Of a stretch of DNA of 20,231 bases, positions 13,610 to 20,231 are shown one piece after another. Position 1 is the first letter of the stretch; each line of letters begins with the position of its first letter. The notes beneath the pieces were generated by a model. That model did not search any database and was not told the DNA's origin. It saw only the letters and a program-made list of their open reading frames with translations. The stretch is taken from positions 1 through 20,231 of the forward strand of contig SLPX01000275.1 of the NCBI GenBank assembly GCA_007131745.1. Reading direction: 5' to 3'. A program made the translations under genes and the position numbers. The DNA is from Myxococcales bacterium (GTDB lineage: Bacteria; Myxococcota; Polyangia; HGW-17; SLPX01).

Positions 13610-16210
13610 GTGGCACATGGTGATGTCTTATCCGGGTTTACGGCTGAAGCGCAAAGGGTTTTGGCCTTGGCGCGACGCGACGCCCGAATCAGAAACCATG
13701 ACGTCGTCGGACCGGAACATTTGTTATCCGTGCTCGTGCGGCGGATGCAGGGGAATACAATCGGGCTGCTGGAAAGAGCGGGCGCGGATCCTGAGTTAAT
13801 ACTGGAAAAATGCGAATCCAGGCTGAAGCTCGTGGAGCCGAAAGAGGATGGCGCGATAAAACTTGGCAAAACCTTGTTGGATGTTTTGTCGCGCTCCCTA
13901 TCCGAGGCACGCTCTTTCGGCTTGGCCAAAGCCGGACCTGAACATATGTTGACCGCGCTGGCGGGTTCCAAGTCGCGCGTGAGTGATTTGATGGATCTTG
14001 GGGGAGCTTTCCGGGAACGTCTTGTGGCCGCTATGGCGGGCTCCGAGGGAAAAAACGGAACGTTGGAAACAGCACCGGCGGAATGTTCGGAAGTTCCATT
14101 GTCGGATCTGCTCAGCAAATTCGGTAGAGATCTGGTGTTGTCGGCAGAAGAAAACTCGCTGGACCCGGTAGTCGGCAGGTCCGCCGAACTAAGGCGGGTC
14201 GTGCAGGTCTTGTGCAGGCGGACTAAAAACAATCCGGTGTTGGTGGGCGAACCGGGGGTGGGAAAAAGTTCGGTTGTTGCGGGATTGGCCCACATGATCG
14301 CTCGGGGAAAAGTACCGAAATCTTTGCGAAACATTCGCATTGTGAGCATTGAGCTTGGAAGTTTGATTGCCGGCGCCAAATTCCGTGGTGATTTCGAGGA
14401 GCGGGTGCGGGGAATTATTGAACAGGTACGAAAGACAAGGGGTCGGGTTATTCTATTCATCGATGAAATACATGCTCTCGTCGGCGCCGGACAGACCGGC
14501 GGCGGCATGGACGCAGCCGGGTTGTTGAAACCGGCACTGGCACGGGGTGAATTGCGCTGTATCGGATCCACGACAAGGGAGGATTACCGCCGACACCTGG
14601 AAAGAGACAAGGCGCTGGAAAGACGATTTGAACCTGTGTTTATCGAAGAACCAGATGATCTGGACGCCCTGGCGATTCTGAAGGGTGTACGGCCGCTTTA
14701 TGAATTGTATCACGGAGTGCGTATCCAGGAGGAGGCCTTGATGGCAGCGATCCGCCTGTCAAGGCGTTATGTCACCGGGCGGTGTCTTCCTGACAAGGCT
14801 ATTAACGTGATGGACGAAGCGGCGAGCCGACTGCGCGTTGAGCTTGACGGAGAACCTGATGAATTGATCGAACTGGATATCGAGCGTTCCAGGCTGAAGC
14901 TGCACCTGGAGAGTGGACGCAACCAGGTGGAAGCGGAGGCGGCCAAGGAACAATTGAAGTTGCTGGACGAAAAAAGAATTGGGATGGCTGCACAGTGGCT
15001 GGAGGAGCAGAAGTGCATCGAAAAGATGCGCGAATTGCGCGCTGAATTACAAAACCTGGAAGTGCGAATGCAGAAGGCCGTTTCGGATGGAGATCCGGAC
15101 GATGCAGCCCGGTTGCAAATTCAAGTCATTCCGGGGGTTCGAGCGGAGATCCGGGAACTTGAGGATAAACTCTCCGGGATCCCTTCGGAGGAGCGCCTGC
15201 TCTCGGATCTTGTCACCGCATCCGACACGGCACAGGTGGTAGCGTCCTGGACAGGGATCCCGGTCGACGACATGTTGTCGTCCGAGCGGGATCGCCTCCG
15301 TCGCATGGAAGACATTCTGCAACTTCGGGTGAAAGGTCAGCCTGAAGGGATTCATAAACTCTCTTCAGCGATCCGGCGTGCGAGGGTTGGACTCAAGGAC
15401 CCCAAGCGCCCCATCGGATCGTTCCTGTTCCTCGGCCCTACGGGAGTCGGGAAAACCGAGCTTGCCAAGGCGCTGGCCGACTTTCTTTTCCACGACGAGA
15501 ATTCCATAGTTCGGTTGGACATGAGCGAATTCATGGATAAGCAGACCGCGTCCCGTCTTGTAGGAGCCGCGCCGGGATATGTTGGTTACGAAGCGGGTGG
15601 ACAGCTCACCGAGGCCGTGAGACGACGGCCCTACAGCCTTGTCTTGTTCGATGAAATGGAAAAGGCTCATGCGGATGTGTTTGATCTGCTGTTACAAGTC
15701 CTCGACGACGGCAGGCTGACCGACTCTTCGGGAAGAACCGTGGACATGAGCAACACTGTCATCGTAATGACTTCCAATGCAGGAGCGAGACGGATACTCG
15801 AAGCATCTGAAGACATGACTTCCATTGAGGAAACAGTGAAGAGTGAACTCTCTTCCTATTTCAGGCCCGAGTTTTTGAACAGGATAGATGAGACAATTGT
15901 TTTCAACACTCTTGGGAGAAAAGAACTCGGAGAAATAGCCGACCTGATGGTTTCGCGTGTAAAAAGGCTCATGAACGACAAGGGCTTTGAATTGATTGTC
16001 ACCACAGCCCTTGTGGATGCATTGATCGAAGCGGGCTGGGATCCCGCGTTCGGGGCGAGACCCTTGAGACGCTCAGTGCAAAGGATGCTGATCGATCCGC
16101 TGGCAATTTACATGCTCGAGGAGGATCCTGAACCCGGCGCTGTCTTTCAGGCAGACTGGGACGAGATTTCTGAAAACACCGTCGTAGAACGAGTGGTTCG
16201 GGAAAGTTGA
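13610..16210 (+). CDS. clpB: ClpB-type AAA+ protein disaggregase
   Basis: An 866-aa Hsp100 chaperone that, with DnaK, extracts polypeptides from aggregates. The start is GTG 13610 after a G-rich stretch (GGGGTG). Domains in order: a double Clp_N domain (about 8-145); AAA1 with Walker A GEPGVGKSS (K219), Walker B LFIDE (D285-E286) and pore loop KFRG (257-260); a coiled-coil M domain of near full length (about 415-540); AAA2 with GPTGVGKTE (K615), Walker B LFDE (D681-E682) and pore loop GYVGY (656-660); and the C-terminal D2 small domain (FRPEFLNRIDE onward). The long M domain and the lack of an IGF/LGF ClpP-docking loop after MTSN argue for ClpB rather than ClpA/ClpC. The KYRG-type pore tyrosine is Phe here. 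It is the last gene of the 12533-16210 cluster, and a terminator follows. It may be one of several Clp paralogues in the genome. Confidence 0.93.
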   Translation: MAHGDVLSGFTAEAQRVLALARRDARIRNHDVVGPEHLLSVLVRRMQGNTIGLLERAGADPELILEKCESRLKLVEPKEDGAIKLGKTLLDVLSRSLSEARSFGLAKAGPEHMLTALAGSKSRVSDLMDLGGAFRERLVAAMAGSEGKNGTLETAPAECSEVPLSDLLSKFGRDLVLSAEENSLDPVVGRSAELRRVVQVLCRRTKNNPVLVGEPGVGKSSVVAGLAHMIARGKVPKSLRNIRIVSIELGSLIAGAKFRGDFEERVRGIIEQVRKTRGRVILFIDEIHALVGAGQTGGGMDAAGLLKPALARGELRCIGSTTREDYRRHLERDKALERRFEPVFIEEPDDLDALAILKGVRPLYELYHGVRIQEEALMAAIRLSRRYVTGRCLPDKAINVMDEAASRLRVELDGEPDELIELDIERSRLKLHLESGRNQVEAEAAKEQLKLLDEKRIGMAAQWLEEQKCIEKMRELRAELQNLEVRMQKAVSDGDPDDAARLQIQVIPGVRAEIRELEDKLSGIPSEERLLSDLVTASDTAQVVASWTGIPVDDMLSSERDRLRRMEDILQLRVKGQPEGIHKLSSAIRRARVGLKDPKRPIGSFLFLGPTGVGKTELAKALADFLFHDENSIVRLDMSEFMDKQTASRLVGAAPGYVGYEAGGQLTEAVRRRPYSLVLFDEMEKAHADVFDLLLQVLDDGRLTDSSGRTVDMSNTVIVMTSNAGARRILEASEDMTSIEETVKSELSSYFRPEFLNRIDETIVFNTLGRKELGEIADLMVSRVKRLMNDKGFELIVTTALVDALIEAGWDPAFGARPLRRSVQRMLIDPLAIYMLEEDPEPGAVFQADWDEISENTVVERVVRES

Positions 16211-16234
16211 TTCACGGTCGAAAATAGTCCTATT

Positions 16235-16256
16235 GAAACCGCGTTCCGGTTTTTTT
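16235..16256 (+). terminator. Rho-independent terminator after clpB
   Basis: AAACCG (16236-16241) and CGGTTT (16247-16252) form a perfect 6-bp stem with loop CGTTC, running into a T-tract to 16256. It lies 25 bases beyond the clpB stop, as expected for the end of this transcription unit. Confidence 0.75.
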
Positions 16257-16376
16257 ACTTTCAACACTCAAAGATTTGTCATGAGTTGCGTTTTTAATAC
16301 GTATGATGTTGAATGCATAACATGGATTCACCAGTATCATGGAATCGGTGAAATTCATTGAAATTTTGTCAGGAGC

Positions 16377-17426
16377 ATGGTTTTGAGCAATGTTTTTCTT
16401 TTGATATTCTGTGGAATCGCCCTGGGTTCGACTCCCGATGGTCCCGGCATGGGGGAAACCTCCGAAGAAAAAGTTACTCCCTGGGTCATAGGGGTCTTGC
16501 CCGTTGTTTTTGAACCGGAATCAGCTAGGGGTCTGGATGATAGATTCCGAAAAGCCGCAAGAGACGGTCTGGTGAAAGCGGGCTATCTTACCGTGGTGGA
16601 TTCCAAGGTCGCATCGGCCAGAGTGCGATTTCCCCTCATGGACGACTGTGAAAGCGGGGGTTGTGTATCGGGTATAGCCGGAACACTTGGAGCGGATCTT
16701 CTTGTCAGGCTCAGGGTCGAGGTGGCCGGAAATAACTATTCTTTTCGCCTCAACGCAATGGATCCCAAGGATAGGTTTTCCGCAAAAACAGAAGGCAGAT
16801 GCGACATATGCACCCTATCTGAAGCGGGTCGAGCGATAACGGCGTCGGCTTTGGAGCTTGGAGAGCAGTTGCGAAAAGAGCGCGCAGCCTTGCCGCTTCC
16901 GCCCGTAGAGTTTGGAGGGGAATGCGGTGAAAAAAAGAAATGCATGGAGGGATTGGTTTGTCGAGAGGGGCGATGCGCTCGGCCCCATGAGGAAACCGAA
17001 CCGGTAAAAGAAGAACCGGTCGAGGAAATTACGGTAGAGGAAACAGAGGCGGAGAAAGCGAAAATCGAACCGGAACCCCTGATAGAAAAGAAAGATACAG
17101 CGCCTGAAAGGGTTCATCCATGGGGACAGTTCGCCGTTGTGACAGGCGGTGTCGGAGTCGTCGCCTTGATAGTTGGAGCGAGCCTTCTTGCGGTTGACGG
17201 CAAACCCGCGTGCAGCCGCCCAAACGGCGAAATTGCCTGCAGTCAGCGCTATTCAACTAAACCGGCGGGAGCAATCCTGCTTTCCACTTCCATCTTGGCC
17301 GGCGGGGCGTCTGCTGTGTTCGGATACCTTTGGCGGCGGGCGAGGAAGAAAAGGAACCAAAAGGTGGAAATTTCGGTAGGGCCTTCGCAGCATGGCGTTT
17401 CAGCAACCGCGCTGTTAAAATTTTAG
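16377..17426 (+). CDS. Exported protein with cysteine module and two C-terminal membrane helices
   Basis: A protein of about 349 aa with no family I can name. An N-terminal hydrophobic signal (VFLLIFCGIALGS, about residues 6-18) leads to an alpha/beta domain (about 35-165; GVLPVVFEPES, then LGADLLVRLRVEV) resembling periplasmic nucleation or assembly-protein folds only in general pattern. A small disulfide module follows: C183-x5-C189-x5-C195-x4-C200 (MEGLVCREGRC). Then come a Glu/Val/Pro/Lys-rich spacer and two TM segments at about 251-275 and 297-318, ending in a basic tip RRARKKR. The start is uncertain: AGGAG (16371-16375) is only 1 base from ATG 16377 but 7 bases from TTG 16383, which would shorten the protein by two residues. 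It heads a same-strand run with a cysteine-rich lipoprotein and a transmembrane kinase (gaps of 39 and 47 bases), suggesting an envelope signalling unit. Confidence 0.78.
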   Translation: MVLSNVFLLIFCGIALGSTPDGPGMGETSEEKVTPWVIGVLPVVFEPESARGLDDRFRKAARDGLVKAGYLTVVDSKVASARVRFPLMDDCESGGCVSGIAGTLGADLLVRLRVEVAGNNYSFRLNAMDPKDRFSAKTEGRCDICTLSEAGRAITASALELGEQLRKERAALPLPPVEFGGECGEKKKCMEGLVCREGRCARPHEETEPVKEEPVEEITVEETEAEKAKIEPEPLIEKKDTAPERVHPWGQFAVVTGGVGVVALIVGASLLAVDGKPACSRPNGEIACSQRYSTKPAGAILLSTSILAGGASAVFGYLWRRARKKRNQKVEISVGPSQHGVSATALLKF

Positions 17427-17465
17427 TTTGGTGGTTTTGTTCGCTGGAGAGCGGAGAACAGGAAT

Positions 17466-18059
17466 ATGACCCGTATTGAGAAAAAGAAGATTAGAGGTCC
17501 GGCATTGGTCGTTGTAGCAGTGGGTCTCCTGGTTGTCTTTTCGTGCACCGAGAGGAATCCCCATTATGACCCTGATGCATATTGTGAACCCGGAATCAGA
17601 AAATGCGACCCGGACACTGGAGTTGTGCTTGTGTGCACAAGCGAGGGCAAGTGGCCGTTGCCGGACGGGGATGAAAGATGGATCATCGAGTGTTGGGAAG
17701 ACGCTATGTGTTTTGAGGGAAGATGCGTACCGGATGAGGAAGCGAGGGTACTTGTATGCGAACATGAATCGGATTGCAGCGACGACAAGATCTGCTCACC
17801 CCTTGTTTCACCTGAAGACATTTCCACCCTCGCCGGGTATTGCATTCGACCTCCTTATCCCGAGGGACGTGAAGCCGGAAGACCTTGTAACACTTCGACC
17901 CAGTGCATGAGCGGAAGATGCACACGGAACGTCTGCCTTGAAATGTGTACGGATTCATCCGATTGTTCGGTGGATGGCCACGATTGCGTGGAACTGGATT
18001 TGACGGTGGACGGAATCAGATACCCTAATATAATAACGGGGTGTGTGCCCCAGGGCTGA
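17466..18059 (+). CDS. Cysteine-rich lipoprotein
   Basis: A 197-aa predicted lipoprotein. A basic N-terminus (MTRIEKKKIRG) precedes a hydrophobic core and a lipobox-like VFSC (Cys27). The mature part has about 18 cysteines in pairs and small modules, such as CEPGIRKCDPDTG, CEHESDCSDDKIC, GRPCNTSTQCMSGRC and CLEMCTDSSDCSVDGHDC. This arrangement recalls disulfide-stabilised Dickkopf-like or low-complexity surface modules common in myxobacteria and relatives. No active site is visible. The ATG at 17466 follows a purine-rich stretch (GGAGAACAGGAAT). It sits between the exported protein ending at 17426 and the kinase starting at 18107. Being displayed outside the inner membrane it could act as a ligand or partner of the kinase's periplasmic part, which is inference only. 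Confidence 0.85.
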   Translation: MTRIEKKKIRGPALVVVAVGLLVVFSCTERNPHYDPDAYCEPGIRKCDPDTGVVLVCTSEGKWPLPDGDERWIIECWEDAMCFEGRCVPDEEARVLVCEHESDCSDDKICSPLVSPEDISTLAGYCIRPPYPEGREAGRPCNTSTQCMSGRCTRNVCLEMCTDSSDCSVDGHDCVELDLTVDGIRYPNIITGCVPQG

Positions 18060-18106
18060 TTCAAAATTTTTACCGGTTCGAGGTGCATGCGGGAAAAAGG
18101 TTTTCC

Positions 18107-20231
18107 ATGAAACGATGTGTTCGATGTCGCCGCCCATTGTCCGATGAAGCGCTTTTTTGTCCGGCTTGCGGAGAAAGTCAGACAGACTCGAAAGGCGATC
18201 CGCTCATTGGTACAATTGTGGGAGAGCGATATCTTGTAAAGGAAATGCTGGGCCGGGGGGCCAGTGGAACCGTGTACCGCGCCAGGCACGTTGGCTTAGA
18301 ACGTGAAATAGCGCTAAAACTGCTTCATCACCATTTGAGCAATGACAAGGCGGCGATAGAAAAATTCCGCAGGGAAGCTACTACGGTAGCGGCTATCGAA
18401 AACGATCACATCATCGATGTGAGTGATTTCGGAAAATCCGCGGACGGTCGGTTTTTCATCGTGATGGAGTTGTTGAGGGGCATCACTCTGGCAGATCTTC
18501 TGAAAAAAGGACGACTTGACCCCGCCCTGGGAATCGACATCGTTTTGCAAGTGGGCGATGGCCTGACCGAAGCCCATGCATTGGGTTATGTACATCGGGA
18601 TATCAGGCCGGGAAACATCTTTCTTACAACAAAAAAGGAAAAGGAGTATTTCGTAAAACTCCTGGATTTCGGGCTTTCGAAACTTGTACTTCCCGGAGGC
18701 GACGGCCTGAAATCAACCATAGGGTTCAGTTTCAGGGATCCTTTGTATCTCTCCCCCGAACAGGCACGGGGCGAACCCGTGGATCGACGGTCGGATATCT
18801 ATTCTCTGGCCGTGGTTTTGTACCATGTGCTGACCGGGTCGCCTCCTTTTGAAGGCGGAGATGTAACAGGAGTTTTGGACAAGCACATCGAATCAATGCC
18901 TGAACTGCCGAGCAGCAAAAACCCGGAAATACCGGGTGCGCTGGATGGTGTAGTGATGAAGGCTCTGGCAAAGAATCCCGAGTCCCGTTATGTGACCGCC
19001 TTTGTGTTCTGTGAAGCCTTGCGCAAGGCGGCTGTTCCTATGCTGAAGAAAGAACCCCGCTCTAAAGAAACCTCGGTTTCTCGGATTGCAAAGGAAGATC
19101 GGTTGAAGCAAGACAAGCCTACCGAAAAACGGGAGGTTTCCCGAGATGGGCATGGTTTTGATCCTTCGCCCGAAAAAACCCTCCTCGGGCATGGTATTGT
19201 TCCCCCTGCTCCTCTCCCGAAAGACATGGGTGAAATATCTGCAAAGCAGAAAGATGAGGACCAAACTCAAGAAAGCGCCGACAAAGTTCAAAAAGCCGAA
19301 CAGGTCGATGTAAAGACCGCTTCGACGCCTGAACGTCCCGCCAAACAAAAAGCAGGTGTCGATGAAGACAAGGATGAGCAACACAAAGAAGAATCAAAAG
19401 AAGGAGAACAAAAGGAAGAGACTCAAGAAGAACAACAGAAGAAAGATATAAAAGAAGAAGAACAGGAACGGGGACAGGGAGAAGAAATAAGAGAGTCGGA
19501 GGAAAAGGAAGAAAGCGGAAAAGAATCGCAACAGGAAACCGGGGCGACACCCCCTGATCCGAGCATGAGTCAACTGTGGTACGCGGAAGGCGAAAATGCG
19601 CAGGCCGCTTTGAAGGAGATAGAATCGGACGGAGAAGGCGAGGAGGGACAAAAGACTTTACCCGCGCTCTACGAGGGATGGAAACCCGTAAGTCGGCTGG
19701 GCGACAAAAGAGTGTTTTTCGGTCTTATCGCCGCGGGGGTCTTGATTATATCAATTCTCTTGGCTGTTCTCTATACCATGAAGAAAGACGACCCGATCGA
19801 TCGTAAGGAACCTGGAATAACTCATAGTGCCGAGCAGATTGAAAAGGCTCCGGATGGACACCCGGATAGAGAAGAGCGGAAAGCCGACCCGATCGAAGAG
19901 CAGGATTCCGAGAAAACGAAGAGTGAGCAAATAGTCGAACAAACTGATGGAGATGTTGAGGAAGATGATTCGGATGTTTTGGTTATTCCCGGCCACAAGG
20001 TGACTGTGAGTCCCGATGAGCCGCGTGCAAAACCACCCGAGGAACCATTGAAAACCGACAAGAAGAAGATACGGACGAAAACCGATAAGAAACCGGAACC
20101 TGGAGTATCACCGGTGGAGAAGGATGTCTCTTCTTCCGAGCAAGCAAAAAGTCAGGTTGAGCAGGGGCGCGCCGCACTGAGACGAGGTGATCTCGTGTCA
20201 GCGGGGGCGCACTTCACCAAAGCCCGGACAA
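18107..20231 (+). CDS. Transmembrane Ser/Thr protein kinase with zinc ribbon (3' end cut off)
   Basis: The frame from ATG 18107 stays open to the right edge (708 codons), so the gene continues beyond the window. The SD AAAAAGG (18094-18100) lies 6 bases upstream. A zinc ribbon opens the protein (C4, C7, C18, C21), followed by a Hanks-type kinase domain (about 40-310). Its motifs are Gly-loop GRGASGTVY (49-57), Lys71 in ALKLL, catalytic loop HRDIRPGN (163-170), DFG (187-189) and YLSPEQ. The usual catalytic-loop Lys is Arg167. From about 320 to 520 runs a Glu/Lys/Gln-rich, probably disordered juxtamembrane segment. One TM helix (about 536-558, VFFGLIAAGVLIISILLAVLY) leads to a Pro/Lys/Glu-rich external region. 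The start of a TPR-like helix pair (EQGRAALRRGDLVSAGAHF) meets the edge. It phosphorylates Ser/Thr in response to envelope signals by family analogy; its substrates are unknown. Confidence 0.93.
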   Translation, partial: MKRCVRCRRPLSDEALFCPACGESQTDSKGDPLIGTIVGERYLVKEMLGRGASGTVYRARHVGLEREIALKLLHHHLSNDKAAIEKFRREATTVAAIENDHIIDVSDFGKSADGRFFIVMELLRGITLADLLKKGRLDPALGIDIVLQVGDGLTEAHALGYVHRDIRPGNIFLTTKKEKEYFVKLLDFGLSKLVLPGGDGLKSTIGFSFRDPLYLSPEQARGEPVDRRSDIYSLAVVLYHVLTGSPPFEGGDVTGVLDKHIESMPELPSSKNPEIPGALDGVVMKALAKNPESRYVTAFVFCEALRKAAVPMLKKEPRSKETSVSRIAKEDRLKQDKPTEKREVSRDGHGFDPSPEKTLLGHGIVPPAPLPKDMGEISAKQKDEDQTQESADKVQKAEQVDVKTASTPERPAKQKAGVDEDKDEQHKEESKEGEQKEETQEEQQKKDIKEEEQERGQGEEIRESEEKEESGKESQQETGATPPDPSMSQLWYAEGENAQAALKEIESDGEGEEGQKTLPALYEGWKPVSRLGDKRVFFGLIAAGVLIISILLAVLYTMKKDDPIDRKEPGITHSAEQIEKAPDGHPDREERKADPIEEQDSEKTKSEQIVEQTDGDVEEDDSDVLVIPGHKVTVSPDEPRAKPPEEPLKTDKKKIRTKTDKKPEPGVSPVEKDVSSSEQAKSQVEQGRAALRRGDLVSAGAHFTKART

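Noticed and set aside
13606..14571. 321-codon minus-strand open frame opposite clpB
   Set aside because: The plus strand encodes unmistakable ClpB N-domain and AAA1 motifs here. The antisense frame has no motif or start signal.
16276..16307. TTGTCA ... TATGAT upstream of the gene at 16377
   Set aside because: The spacer is 20 bases, outside the usual 16-18, so I do not call a promoter.

Overview
This 20.2-kb window reads as chromosomal DNA from a Gram-negative bacterium of the Myxococcota / former deltaproteobacterial type. The basis is the gene repertoire: cysteine-repeat surface lipoproteins, a von Willebrand A-like lipoprotein with a DEDDCS motif, a FecR-PEGA-TPR anti-sigma factor, a zinc-ribbon Ser/Thr kinase with a transmembrane tail, and a DUF1844 protein. 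Base composition looks moderate by eye, so it is not a typical very high-GC myxobacterium. I see no rRNA, tRNA, CRISPR array, phage gene or transposase.

Layout. (1) 85-2253: a large cysteine-repeat / lamin-tail lipoprotein. (2) 2329-5279: an RNase E/G whose stop overlaps the start of a radical SAM/SPASM enzyme. A Tat-dependent lipoprotein of unknown function (5425-6057) and an outer-membrane beta-barrel-like protein (6147-7382) follow. (3) 7491-11380: three overlapping genes encoding an ECF-type sigma factor, a membrane anti-sigma factor (zinc motif, one TM, FecR, PEGA, TPR) and a lipoprotein with five CGNG-type repeats and a VWA-like domain. This is the most system-like cluster here. (4) 11381-11890: a convergent intergenic region with a 49-bp direct repeat and several hairpins. 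(5) 11891-12316 (minus strand): a small acidic lipoprotein with a tandem 36-bp repeat. Its promoter candidate carries a 9-bp dyad.

(6) 12533-16210: an apparent transcription unit with a good sigma70-like promoter upstream and an intrinsic terminator downstream. It encodes a 62-aa protein, a DUF1844 protein, a four-helix membrane protein and a full-length ClpB-type disaggregase. (7) 16377 to the right edge: a secreted/membrane protein, a cysteine-rich lipoprotein and a transmembrane Ser/Thr kinase cut off by the window edge. The kinase has an unusual HRDIRPGN catalytic loop.

Taken together the window is dominated by envelope biology: sensing (sigma/anti-sigma, kinase), disulfide-rich surface lipoproteins and protein quality control (ClpB). 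The functional links between neighbours are inferred from overlap and spacing only.
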